64,000 nucleotides of DNA from Paramicrobacterium sp051513965 (GTDB lineage: Bacteria > Actinomycetota > Actinomycetes > Actinomycetales > Microbacteriaceae), in the NCBI RefSeq assembly GCF_051513965.1, contig NZ_CP195847.1, positions 806,001-870,000 on the forward strand. Reading direction: 5' to 3'. Within the stretch, counting starts at the first letter, position 1. Every line of letters begins with the position of its first letter. Positions 27,202-35,897 of the stretch are shown here, in pieces. Both the position numbers and the translations under genes were made by a program. Below the pieces are notes generated by a model. The model was not told the origin of the DNA. It made no database searches and saw nothing but the letters and a program-made list of their open reading frames with translations.

Positions 27202-28497
27202 ATGCAGATTGCGGTTGTTGCCCTCGGAAAGATCGGTCTTCCTCTTGCTGTTCAGTTCGCTGACGCAGGTCATGATGTCGTCGGCGTCGACGTGAACCCG
27301 AATGTTGTCGACCTGGTGAACAAAGGGGTCGAGCCATTCCCCGGTGAGGCGCACCTTCAGGAGAAGCTCTCGGAGCTGGTTCCGGCCGGGCGGCTGAAGG
27401 CGACGACCGACTATGCGGAGGCGATTCCGAATGCGGACGCCGTCGTGCTCGTGGTACCGCTCTTCGTCAACGATGAGACTTGGGAGCCTGATTTCGCGTG
27501 GATGGATGCCGCGACGAAGTCGCTGTCTGAGCATCTCACGGCGAACACGCTTGTCTCCTACGAGACGACTCTCCCGGTGGGCACGACTCGTCATCGTTGG
27601 AAGCCCATGCTCGAGCAGGGCTCAGGCTTGACCGAAGGCGCAGACTTCCACCTCGTCTTCTCGCCCGAGCGCGTGCTCACGGGCCGCGTGTTCGAAGACC
27701 TGCGTAAGTACCCCAAGCTGATCGGTGGGCTCACGCCGGAGGGGGCGCAGAAGGCGAAAGAGTTCTACGAGGCGGTGCTCACCTTCGATGAGCGTCCCGA
27801 TCTGACGCGCGCGAACGGCGTCTGGGATCTCAGCACGGCAGAAGCCGCAGAAATGGCGAAGCTCGCGGAGACCACGTACCGCGACGTCAACATCGGGCTG
27901 GCCAATCAGTTCGCCGTCTACGCGGACACGATCGGCGTCGACGTGTATCAGGTGATCGAAGCGTGCAACTCGCAGCCCTACAGCCACATCCACCGTCCGG
28001 GGATCGCCGTCGGCGGTCACTGCATCCCCGTCTATCCGCGCCTGTACCTCTCCACTGACCCGGATGCAGACATCGTGCGTCGGGCCCGGCTTTTCAACGC
28101 TGGGATGCCTGAGCGTGTCGTCACGAAGGCGGAAGAAGTCCTCGGCAGCCTGTCCGGAGTGAGCGCAGTCGTACTCGGCGCTTCGTACCGCGGTGGTGTG
28201 AAGGAGACCGCGTTCTCCGGAGTCTTCGAGACGGTCAATGCGCTGCGCGAGCGCGGCGCGAACGTGACCGTGCACGATCCGATGTACACCGACGATGAGC
28301 TTGCCGCGTTCGGCTGGGACACCTACCACCTCGGCGATGCCGCAGATCTCGCGATCATCCAGGCCGACCACGCTGAGTACAAAGCCATCTCGGCATCCGA
28401 TCTTCCCGGCATCAAACTGCTCATCGACGGCCGTAACACGACCGACCCGGCAGTCTGGGCAGGGACGCCGCGTCTTGTCATCGGCGGGGGCCAGTAG
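27202..28497 (+). CDS. UDP-N-acetylhexosamine / nucleotide-sugar 6-dehydrogenase
   Basis: 431 residues of the UDP-glucose/GDP-mannose dehydrogenase family. VALGKIGLPLAVQFADAGHDVVGVDVN is the NAD site. FSPERVLTGR lies around the hexosamine-binding region and GGHCIPVYPR holds the catalytic Cys. The SPERVLTGR and GGHCIPVYP forms are typical of UDP-ManNAc/UDP-GlcNAc dehydrogenases (WecC, WbpA/WbpO). Oxidation of UDP-GlcNAc to its uronate would supply the substrate for the WbpB/E/D-like cassette at 16159-18853, although the genes are 8 kb apart and have their own promoter. Confidence 0.9.
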   Translation: MQIAVVALGKIGLPLAVQFADAGHDVVGVDVNPNVVDLVNKGVEPFPGEAHLQEKLSELVPAGRLKATTDYAEAIPNADAVVLVVPLFVNDETWEPDFAWMDAATKSLSEHLTANTLVSYETTLPVGTTRHRWKPMLEQGSGLTEGADFHLVFSPERVLTGRVFEDLRKYPKLIGGLTPEGAQKAKEFYEAVLTFDERPDLTRANGVWDLSTAEAAEMAKLAETTYRDVNIGLANQFAVYADTIGVDVYQVIEACNSQPYSHIHRPGIAVGGHCIPVYPRLYLSTDPDADIVRRARLFNAGMPERVVTKAEEVLGSLSGVSAVVLGASYRGGVKETAFSGVFETVNALRERGANVTVHDPMYTDDELAAFGWDTYHLGDAADLAIIQADHAEYKAISASDLPGIKLLIDGRNTTDPAVWAGTPRLVIGGGQ

Positions 28498-28539
28498 GCC
28501 GAGACGCGATTCGCAGGTCGAATACCGAGGGGGAAAGCA

Positions 28540-29508
28540 GTGAGCGTTCTTGTCACTGGGGGAGCAGGCTACATCGGTGGTCACATCGTCAGGCTGCTGC
28601 GAGAGCGCGGCGACGTTGTTGTCGTCGACAACTTCAGCACCGGGAGTCGAGACCGCATCGGCGACGTTCCCGCTCACGACATCGACCTGACCGCGAGTTA
28701 CGCGGTCAACGAGCTGCGGCACGTTCTTCGCACCCACTCGGTGGAGGCTGTCATTCACATGGCAGCGCTGAAACAGGTGGGGGAGTCCGTCGAGCAGCCG
28801 CTGCGCTACTACCGTGAGAACACCCAGACGCTCGCTCACGTGCTCGAGGCGATGGAAGCCGAGAGCGTACCTCTTCTCGTCTTCTCCTCATCAGCCGCTG
28901 TTTATGGCAGCCCTGAGAGCGGACTGGTTCGTGAAGACGATCCCACTGACCCAGTGAATCCCTATGGGGCATCGAAGCTCGTGGGCGAATGGCTCGTTCG
29001 TGACGTTGCCCGATCGACGTCGATTCGGGCCGTGAGTCTTCGCTACTTTAACGTGGCGGGCGCAGGTGCTCCTGAGCTTGCCGACACGGTGCCGGCCAAC
29101 CTCGTGACGCTTGCGATCGAGGCGGTGACGGAGGGGCGTGCTCCGAAGATCTTCGGAGACGACTACGACACGTCCGACGGCACAGGCATTCGCGATTATG
29201 TCCACGTGCAGGATCTCGCCTCCGCCCACATCGCTGCCATCGAATACCTGCGCGGCTCACCTGCGAGCTACTCGGTCTTCAATATTGGTACAGGCCGCGG
29301 CGCCAGCGTGCGCGAGGTGCTCTGTGAGCTCCTCGATGTGAGTGGGAGCGACCTCACGCCCGAAGTCATCGAGCGACGCCCCGGCGATCCGGCAGAGGTC
29401 GTGGCTGATACCTCGAGAGTCAGCGCGAACTTCAGCTGGACACCGACGCACACAGTGCGCGACATGGTGGAGTCCGCGTGGACTGCTCGCGCCCACTCGG
29501 AGCGCTGA
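28540..29508 (+). CDS. galE: UDP-glucose 4-epimerase
   Basis: 322-residue extended SDR. VTGGAGYIGGH binds NAD, and the catalytic set is Ser117/118 (VFSSSAAVYG), Tyr142 and Lys146 (PYGASK). NVAGAG and GIRDYVHVQDLA are GalE signatures. It interconverts UDP-glucose and UDP-galactose and so provides the substrate for the mutase encoded next. The GTG start has a GAGGGGGAAAG ribosome site. Specificity for N-acetylated sugars cannot be excluded. Confidence 0.92.
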   Translation: MSVLVTGGAGYIGGHIVRLLRERGDVVVVDNFSTGSRDRIGDVPAHDIDLTASYAVNELRHVLRTHSVEAVIHMAALKQVGESVEQPLRYYRENTQTLAHVLEAMEAESVPLLVFSSSAAVYGSPESGLVREDDPTDPVNPYGASKLVGEWLVRDVARSTSIRAVSLRYFNVAGAGAPELADTVPANLVTLAIEAVTEGRAPKIFGDDYDTSDGTGIRDYVHVQDLASAHIAAIEYLRGSPASYSVFNIGTGRGASVREVLCELLDVSGSDLTPEVIERRPGDPAEVVADTSRVSANFSWTPTHTVRDMVESAWTARAHSER

Positions 29509-29561
29509 CAGCCGTCACCGTCTAAAGTCGTTATGGACGAACCCCGCTGCAATCTAGGAGT

Positions 29562-29582
29562 ATGAGCACTCGTGAACTGTGA
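29562..29582 (+). other. possible 6-codon leader ORF overlapping glf start
   Basis: ATG at 29562 reads six codons (MSTREL) to a TGA inside glf, overlapping the GTG start of glf at 29572. AGGAG at 29556-29560 is 11 bases from the glf start, longer than usual. The short frame may help initiation, or may be chance. Confidence 0.25.
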
Positions 29583-30717
29583 CCTTCTCGTTGTCGGGTC
29601 TGGCTTCTTCGGCCTGACCATCGCTGAGCGTGCTGCAGAGGCCGGGCGCAAAGTCACCGTGATCGAGCGGCGCCCGCACATCGGCGGTAATGCCTACAGC
29701 GAGGCCGAGCCCGAGACGGGGATCGAGATTCACAAGTATGGCGCGCACCTCTTCCACACGTCCAACAAGGCGGTGTGGGAGTACGTCAACCGCTTCACGA
29801 CGTTCACGAGCTATGTGCACAAGGTCTATACGACGCACAAGGGTGTCGTATACCCGATGCCGGTGAACCTGGGCACCATCAACCAGTTCTTCCAAGCCGC
29901 GTACACGCCGACTCAGGCACGAGAGCTCATTGCTGAGCAGGCAGGGGAGTTCAACTCGAAGAACGCGAGCAACTTCGTTGAGAAGGGCATTTCGCTTGTC
30001 GGGCGCCCTCTGTATGAGGCGTTCTTCCGCGACTACACGGCAAAACAGTGGCAGACGGATCCGCATGACCTGCCAGCCTCAATCGTGAGCCGACTGCCAG
30101 TGCGCTACACATACGACAACCGCTATTTCAACGACACGTGGGAGGGTCTGCCGACCGACGGCTACACGCCGTGGCTCGAGCGAATGGCCGATCACCCCAA
30201 CATCGAGGTGAAGCTTAACGTCGACTTTTTCGACGAGTCGCAGCCGTTCAACAAAAAAGCGACAGTCGGGCAGATCCCGATCGTCTACACGGGACCGGTC
30301 GACAGGTACTTTGACTACGCCGAGGGTGAGCTCTCGTGGCGCACGCTCGACTTCGAGCAGGAGGTTCTGCAGGTCGGCGACTTCCAAGGGACGTCAGTGA
30401 TGAACTACCCGGACATGGATGTTCCGTTCACCCGCATCCACGAGTTCCGTCACTTCCATCCTGAGCGTGATTACTACCCGAAGGACAAGACAGTGATCAT
30501 GCGCGAGTTCTCGCGATTCGCTGAGCGAGGGGATGAGCCGTACTATCCGGTGAACACAGCCTCCGACCGTGAGGGGCTCCTCAAGTACCGTGAACTGCAG
30601 GAGGGCGAGCCGGAGGTCTACTTCGGTGGGCGTCTCGGCACTTATCAGTACCTCGACATGCACATGGCAATCGGATCGGCCCTGTCGATGTGGAACAACA
30701 AGCTTGCCAACCAGTAG
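29572..30717 (+). CDS. glf: UDP-galactopyranose mutase
   Basis: 381 residues. LLVVGSGFFGLTIAERAAEAGRKVTVIE is the FAD site, followed by RRPHIGGNAYSE and KYGAHLFHTSN. RFTTFTSYVHKV and FRDYTAKQWQ are conserved substrate-site segments, and the C-terminus has GRLGTYQYLDMHMAIGSAL. It converts UDP-Galp to UDP-Galf using reduced FAD. It lies next to galE and supplies galactofuranose to the GlfT-like transferases at 11153 and 38871. A TAAAGT box at about 29523 may be its promoter. Confidence 0.97.
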   Translation: MNCDLLVVGSGFFGLTIAERAAEAGRKVTVIERRPHIGGNAYSEAEPETGIEIHKYGAHLFHTSNKAVWEYVNRFTTFTSYVHKVYTTHKGVVYPMPVNLGTINQFFQAAYTPTQARELIAEQAGEFNSKNASNFVEKGISLVGRPLYEAFFRDYTAKQWQTDPHDLPASIVSRLPVRYTYDNRYFNDTWEGLPTDGYTPWLERMADHPNIEVKLNVDFFDESQPFNKKATVGQIPIVYTGPVDRYFDYAEGELSWRTLDFEQEVLQVGDFQGTSVMNYPDMDVPFTRIHEFRHFHPERDYYPKDKTVIMREFSRFAERGDEPYYPVNTASDREGLLKYRELQEGEPEVYFGGRLGTYQYLDMHMAIGSALSMWNNKLANQ

Positions 30718-30727
30718 AGTCACAGGA

Positions 30728-32248
30728 ATGAAGGCAGCGTTGCTCAGCAAACGAGGGATATTTGTCCGTCCCGGGGCCGCAACGTCGTCATTGAATGTCT
30801 ACCTCGACGACCGTCATCTCTGGACAGTCTCCTCTGATGCTGTTGCTCGGAAGGCGGGCATCCTTGTCCCGTGGCCGGACGAGCTTCTGCGCCAGATGAA
30901 CGGTCGGAGCCGCTTCGACGTGCGCAATGAGAACGGTGATGTTCTTGACCGACGGGTTCTCTCCTTTGGAGACTCGGATCGGCCCATCGTTCTGAAAGAC
31001 GCTGACGGTCGAACCCTTACCGTGAACAAATGGGGCAGGCTGACATACAGCTTCGAACAGCAGACACGTGGCGACAAGGATCGACTGATCGCGCGAACAG
31101 CCGAGGTTCTTGAGCGGCTTCGTGACTTTGGCTTTGACGCCTTCATCGTGGGAGGCACGCTTCTCGGAGCTGTGCGCAACGGAGACGTCCTCGAGCACGA
31201 CGACGACGCAGACACCGCATATCTCAGCAAGTACTCGCACCCCTCAGACGTCGCCCTCGAGAGCTTTAAGCTGCAGAGAGACTTCGAAGAACTGGGCTAC
31301 TGGATCGTCCGCCACAGTGTCAGCCACTTCCAGGTCATGTTTAAGACCGAATCGGGGCACATCGACCATTTCGTGGATGTGTTCACCGCGCTGTTCAAAG
31401 ACGGCCAGTTCTACGAACCGATCCATGTCGATACGGACGAGCTGACAGAAAGCGATATCGCACCGACGAGCACGCTGACGCTCGGCGGCGTGGAACTTGC
31501 CGCACCCGCGAACCCGGAGGGCTGGCTGGCCGCCTGCTACGGCCCGAATTGGCGAACGCCTGACCCAACCTTCACGTTTGAGACTCCAGACGAGACAGTT
31601 CGGCGGTTTCACTTCTGGTTCGGCCGTCAGAGTCTGCACCGACTTTACTGGGATGCGCGTTACCAAAGCCTCTCAGAACTGCGCGGTCCTTCTGACTCCG
31701 TCAAACGTTTTGCCGAGATGCTGCCCGAGAACGCACGTGTACTGGAGATCGGATGCGGCACTGGCGCCGACGCGCGTTTCCTCGCTTCTCAGGGACACGA
31801 AGTGACCGCGTTCGATTTCTCGTGGGTAGCGATTGACCTTGCTAGGCAACAGAAGGACGCATCTGTCGACTTTCGTGTTGCGAATCTCTACGACCGCAAG
31901 CAGATGCTTCAGCTGGCTATTGAGCTTCGGCAGGAAGAGCGTCCGGTCTATATCTACATGCGACACGCGATCGACGGAGTCACGAACTCGGCGCGCATCA
32001 ACGCCACGCTTCTCTGCAAATACTTGCTGCGAGACGGCTCGTTCGCCTTCATGACGTCGTTCGCCTCACCGGGACGTGGCTTCGATATGACGCGGCCGCA
32101 GACGTGGCACATTCCGATCAACAGTATCTATCACACAGCCGGCGACCATGATTTGCGAGTCAGAATCATCCGCTCCAAGACGGAGATGAGCAGCGAAGGT
32201 CGGCGGATGGTCACCGATTCAGTCATCGGCCAGAGAACGGAGAGTTAG
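30728..32248 (+). CDS. LicD-type phosphotransferase fused to SAM methyltransferase
   Basis: 506 residues in three parts. The first ~120 are unrecognised and beta-rich. Residues ~125-300 form a LicD/fukutin-type nucleotidyltransferase-fold domain with GGTLLGAVRNGDVLEHDDDAD; the acidic cluster at 158-162 should bind metal. Residues ~320-490 are a class I methyltransferase with the SAM motif VLEIGCGTGAD at 338-348 and VTAFDFSWVAID. LicD domains move phosphocholine or, in fukutin and FKRP, ribitol phosphate from CDP carriers. The fused methyltransferase could methylate the same unit or the glycan. ATG 30728 follows a CACAGGA site. Confidence 0.85.
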   Translation: MKAALLSKRGIFVRPGAATSSLNVYLDDRHLWTVSSDAVARKAGILVPWPDELLRQMNGRSRFDVRNENGDVLDRRVLSFGDSDRPIVLKDADGRTLTVNKWGRLTYSFEQQTRGDKDRLIARTAEVLERLRDFGFDAFIVGGTLLGAVRNGDVLEHDDDADTAYLSKYSHPSDVALESFKLQRDFEELGYWIVRHSVSHFQVMFKTESGHIDHFVDVFTALFKDGQFYEPIHVDTDELTESDIAPTSTLTLGGVELAAPANPEGWLAACYGPNWRTPDPTFTFETPDETVRRFHFWFGRQSLHRLYWDARYQSLSELRGPSDSVKRFAEMLPENARVLEIGCGTGADARFLASQGHEVTAFDFSWVAIDLARQQKDASVDFRVANLYDRKQMLQLAIELRQEERPVYIYMRHAIDGVTNSARINATLLCKYLLRDGSFAFMTSFASPGRGFDMTRPQTWHIPINSIYHTAGDHDLRVRIIRSKTEMSSEGRRMVTDSVIGQRTES

Positions 32249-32250
32249 CC

Positions 32251-32475
32251 TTGGGAATGAAGAACAGGTTGAAGCGTCTTGCGTGGACAGCAGCTCCGGA
32301 GGGCATGGTTGCGAGTGAGGAGATCCAAGATCTTCGGCAGCAGGTGAGCGACCTGAAGTATGACGTCGAGCGTCTCAAGAAAGAAGTCGACGAGGCACGC
32401 CGGGACAGTCTCCGTATCGCCGAGCTTACGGACCTCGTCGTGGACAGGCTCGGGTACACGCATTCAGCAGATTAG
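32251..32475 (+). CDS. small coiled-coil protein
   Basis: 74 residues from TTG 32251 (GGAGAG site 6 bases upstream); ATG 32257 is an alternative. Residues ~22-60 show a heptad pattern (EEIQDLRQQVSDLKYDVERL), predicting a coiled coil. Similar short charged proteins occur in actinobacterial glycan loci, possibly the DUF6752 type, but I am not sure of the family. It starts 2 bases after the LicD-methyltransferase stop, so it may be a partner or scaffold of that enzyme. It has no signal peptide or membrane segment. Confidence 0.65.
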   Translation: MGMKNRLKRLAWTAAPEGMVASEEIQDLRQQVSDLKYDVERLKKEVDEARRDSLRIAELTDLVVDRLGYTHSAD

Positions 32476-32569
32476 AAGCGATAGTACCGTCGGTAATTGC
32501 TCAGGCTTGTTGGGTATTGATGGCAATGGCTAACCGAAAAATGTCCGATCAGGACTGACAGTCATGGCG

Positions 32570-32583
32570 CGATGTCGACATCG
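32570..32583 (+). repeat. 14-bp perfect palindrome in TagE-like promoter region
   Basis: CGATGTCGACATCG reads the same on both strands and ends 23 bases before the ATG at 32607. The position suits an operator. The rest of the 131-base gap (32476-32606) is AT-richer than the flanks and shows only the ribosome site. Confidence 0.35.
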
Positions 32584-32606
32584 ATATCACGAAGAACAGG
32601 GGGAGC

Positions 32607-34028
32607 ATGGCCGTTTTCATGGTTTTCGGCGGGATGGGTAACGGTGGAGGAACCTTTGCGGCGATGAGCCGTGCCAATATGTTTCACCGCCATGGGGAAC
32701 GCGCTGGAATCGTGTACCTGTCGTGGGTGCCCGAGTTTGACAAACGAGTTCGTAATTTTCGCGCAGCCGGAAGGCTCGATGAACACGTCGAAGTTCTCAA
32801 TCCATACAAGACTCTCCAAACACACGTGGAGAAGCAAAGGATACGTACTCAGAGCTCATTACGCGCCTGGCTGAGACGAAAGAGCAATGCGGTTCGCTAC
32901 AAGCGCGCAGGGGAGTACACGGTTGAAACGTCTCGTCGCAATGATACACGCCAGACCCCGTATCGGATCCGTCGCTTTGTGGATTCGAAACTGGTCTCGG
33001 AGGAGCACTTCGCCAATACAGGTCAGAAAACACTCGAGTTTCTCTTTGATAAAGAGAAACTGTCATCGATTCGTGCTTATTGGCCAAGCGCGAAGAAGTT
33101 TCGTGAGTTCAAGACGAAAGCAGAGTGGCACATCGCGTGGATGGAACAGCTTGCGAAAGATTCAAATGAACGGTCTACGTTTATCTGTGATGGGCCTGGG
33201 AGCGCTCGAAGTGTCAGCAAGATTGATCGTTCGATTGCAAATCGAGTTTTTCAGATGCATACGAACCAATTTGCGGAGCCGCCGTATGCTCTCGGCAATG
33301 TACTCAAGCCCATGTACGCAGACCTCATGACTTTCGCTCATACGCTCGACGCTTTTGTCGTATTGACGGAAGCGCAGGCACGCGACATTCGGGCTCAATT
33401 CCCAAAACTGAAAAACATTCATGTGATCCCGAACATCATCACGGCAGAAGCTCCCGAATCGGTTCAGAAAGATGCTGAAAAGGTCACGATGATAGCGCGA
33501 CTCGTGAGTTCGAAGGCGGTTGATGAAGCAATACAAGCTTTTGCACTTGTGCATGAAAAATTTCCTCAGGCACGTCTTGAAATTTTCGGGGAAGGAAACC
33601 AACGCTACAAACTGGAATGTCTTGTTAAGGAGCTTCATCTCGAGGATGTCGTGAAGCTGCCGGGACACACTAATGAGCCTTTGAAGGAGATGGCTAGTTC
33701 AGTCTGTACTGTGCTGCCATCGAAATATGAAGGATTCTCCTTTGCTATAGCGGAGTCGTTGTTAGCAGGGACGCCACCGGTGTCGTATAACTGCAATTAC
33801 GGTCCAAGCGATCTGATAGACGACGGTGTGGACGGAATTCTTACTCCATTGGGGAACGTGGAGGCGCTGGCGGCTGGGGTTTCGGAGCTCCTGACTGATC
33901 AAGAACGTGCTGGAGAAATGGGACGGCGTGGGCGTGCAAAAATTAAGGAACGATATACCGGAGACGCGGTCCACCGTCAGTGGAAATACTTGCTTCGCGA
34001 GTTGGACGACGGTTTCCAGGAGAACTGA
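32607..34028 (+). CDS. GT4 glycosyltransferase, TagE/GtfA-like
   Basis: 473 residues. VFGGMGNGGGTFAAMSRANMF is a TagE-like N-terminus. A long middle region rich in Lys/Arg precedes MHTNQFAEP and a donor domain with HVIPNIITAEAPE, MIARLVSSKAVDEAIQAF, KYEGFSFAIAESLLAGTPPVSYNCNYGPSDLI. TagE and GtfA enzymes add glucose or GlcNAc to teichoic acid or protein. It has visibly lower GC than the surrounding chromosome and is first of three such genes. The ribosome site is AGGGGGAG. Confidence 0.87.
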   Translation: MAVFMVFGGMGNGGGTFAAMSRANMFHRHGERAGIVYLSWVPEFDKRVRNFRAAGRLDEHVEVLNPYKTLQTHVEKQRIRTQSSLRAWLRRKSNAVRYKRAGEYTVETSRRNDTRQTPYRIRRFVDSKLVSEEHFANTGQKTLEFLFDKEKLSSIRAYWPSAKKFREFKTKAEWHIAWMEQLAKDSNERSTFICDGPGSARSVSKIDRSIANRVFQMHTNQFAEPPYALGNVLKPMYADLMTFAHTLDAFVVLTEAQARDIRAQFPKLKNIHVIPNIITAEAPESVQKDAEKVTMIARLVSSKAVDEAIQAFALVHEKFPQARLEIFGEGNQRYKLECLVKELHLEDVVKLPGHTNEPLKEMASSVCTVLPSKYEGFSFAIAESLLAGTPPVSYNCNYGPSDLIDDGVDGILTPLGNVEALAAGVSELLTDQERAGEMGRRGRAKIKERYTGDAVHRQWKYLLRELDDGFQEN

Positions 34029-34084
34029 ATGCGCGCTGGGCTAGTGCCTGGCGCCTAAGTAATTAGAAAGACGAAAAGTAGACA

Positions 34085-35857
34085 TTGTCCGCCGAAAACA
34101 CCAGTAGTGCGACGAAAGTGGCCCAAGCCGCTGCGCGAGCCGGAACTCCCTCAGGTAGTCACGCTTCGCGAGTGGATCGTAACGTCCGCCGAAAGGAGCT
34201 GTTAGCCGGATATTGGGATAACTTCGTCCGTTGGGGGGGCCGCGAACAGGTACTCACGCTGCTCGCGCTCGTTGTTGTGTTGTCGTCAACTTTCTTCACA
34301 GGATCCGAGATACTCCCCGTACTCGCTGGCGTGGTTCTTGTTCTGGTCTTCCTGACTGCTCTTACAAGCCGGGTCTGGGTTGGTAAGTACGTTCCCGCAC
34401 GGCTCGTAATTTTGATCTTCCCGGTTGTCATGGCCTGGCACGACGTTCCGGGAACTATCCTCGTGTGTGTCTTTGCTATCGCTCTCACAGTTGAGGCACT
34501 GCTGCGTAAGCCGATGGAACGTTTGCCTTATGAACCGGCTGCAAACCTCCCCGGAATGCATGAGCTTCCGCGAACATCGCTTGAGAGAACTGATAAGTTG
34601 CTCTTTAGTCTCGCATTGACGCTAGAGCTCTTGCTCGTTATCTCAGTCGCGTACGAATGGTCCCCTGTAATCTCCCTGCTGACCGTGCTGGCGATGATCG
34701 GAGTGGTCGGTGCTGCGGCCGCGAGGCTCAAGCTTTACAGGCTCAAGCATCACCGGATGGTAATCGCAAAGCACGTTGCGCTCAAGCAACTCGAACCAAA
34801 GTTCTTGGTGCATTGGGATGGCCCTGACGATGGCCTTTATCAGGTTGGTATGTGGGCGGATTATCTAGAACGCACAGGCATTAATTACGCCGTAATCGTT
34901 CGTAAGGATAAGTTTGTCGCGCCAATGGCGCGACTGGTTGGATCACCCGTCGTTCATGCTGGAGACATGATCGACGTCGACAACACGATCGTGCCGTCGC
35001 TAAGAGCAATCGTCTACGTGAACACTACGGTGAAGAATGCTCACTATATTCGCTTCACGCATCTGAAGCACATTCAGATAAACCACGGAGATAGCGATAA
35101 GCCCGCTAGCGTGAGTCCGATGTTCCGCATGTTCGATATGAATTTCGTAGCTGGGCAAGCTGCTATCGATCGTTTCGAGCATTACGGGGTGTACATGCCC
35201 CGAGAGCTTGTGAAGGTTGTAGGAAGACCGCAGGTTGCGAGCATTCAAGTCAGCTCTCACACCCGCGGTGTCGAGACTGTGCTTTACGCGCCGACTTGGG
35301 CCGGGTTCTTTAATGATTCAGACTTCAGTTCGCTCCGCGTAGCTCCTGAGATTGTGAAGGAGCTTCTAGCTCGGGGGAAGACCGTCATCTTCAGGCCGCA
35401 TGCATTCACCAATCGAAACAGTGAACTCCAGGCGAAGGCATCAGAGATTCGTACTATGTTGGCCAGAGACCGAGACCTAACTGGGAGACGGCACATTTTC
35501 GGCCAGGCAGCGGAGACATCGATGTCAATCATCGACTGTTTCAACGCATCAGACGCCATGATTGCGGATATTTCAAGCATCGTATCTGACTATCTTTTCT
35601 CTGAGAAGCCTGTCGCGTTGGTAGCTGCCAATACTTCGAGAGAGCTCTTCCAGACGTCGTTCCCAGTGTCCACCCGGCTCCCGGTAATTGACGGCAAGCT
35701 TAAGGACCTGCCAGTGGTTCTGGATGACATGTTCGGGAACGATACAGCGCGGGATAACCGAATCAGCGCTAAGTCTTACTATCTAGGTGACTTTTCGTCT
35801 GATGGCTACGCTGACCATTTCGTCGACTCGTTGCGTGAAGAAATAGTAAGCGCTTAG
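34085..35857 (+). CDS. TagF-like CDP-polyol phosphotransferase with N-terminal membrane domain
   Basis: 590 residues. Residues ~50-225 hold about six hydrophobic helices. Residues ~245-590 form a CDP-glycerol glycerophosphotransferase domain: INHGDSDKPASVSP, YMPRELVKVVGRPQ, VLYAPTWAGFF, VIFRPHAFTN and ISSIVSDYLFSEKPVALVA. These enzymes polymerise glycerol or ribitol phosphate on a lipid-linked primer. The usual TagF is peripheral, so the integral domain is notable. With a predicted CDP-ribitol synthase at 37491 the substrate may be CDP-ribitol. The start is a TTG with a weak ribosome site and is uncertain. Confidence 0.85.
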   Translation: MSAENTSSATKVAQAAARAGTPSGSHASRVDRNVRRKELLAGYWDNFVRWGGREQVLTLLALVVVLSSTFFTGSEILPVLAGVVLVLVFLTALTSRVWVGKYVPARLVILIFPVVMAWHDVPGTILVCVFAIALTVEALLRKPMERLPYEPAANLPGMHELPRTSLERTDKLLFSLALTLELLLVISVAYEWSPVISLLTVLAMIGVVGAAAARLKLYRLKHHRMVIAKHVALKQLEPKFLVHWDGPDDGLYQVGMWADYLERTGINYAVIVRKDKFVAPMARLVGSPVVHAGDMIDVDNTIVPSLRAIVYVNTTVKNAHYIRFTHLKHIQINHGDSDKPASVSPMFRMFDMNFVAGQAAIDRFEHYGVYMPRELVKVVGRPQVASIQVSSHTRGVETVLYAPTWAGFFNDSDFSSLRVAPEIVKELLARGKTVIFRPHAFTNRNSELQAKASEIRTMLARDRDLTGRRHIFGQAAETSMSIIDCFNASDAMIADISSIVSDYLFSEKPVALVAANTSRELFQTSFPVSTRLPVIDGKLKDLPVVLDDMFGNDTARDNRISAKSYYLGDFSSDGYADHFVDSLREEIVSA

Positions 35858-35874
35858 CGCCGCAAGTTGCTACT

Positions 35875-35892
35875 GTGGTTATTTATAACCAC
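35875..35892 (+). repeat. 8-bp inverted repeat with 2-base spacer
   Basis: GTGGTTAT, TT, ATAACCAC. It lies in the 40-base gap before the GTG at 35898. Its right arm contains TATAAC, 8 bases before the GTG, so the hairpin or operator overlaps a possible -10 box. Confidence 0.45.
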
Positions 35893-35897
35893 GGTTC

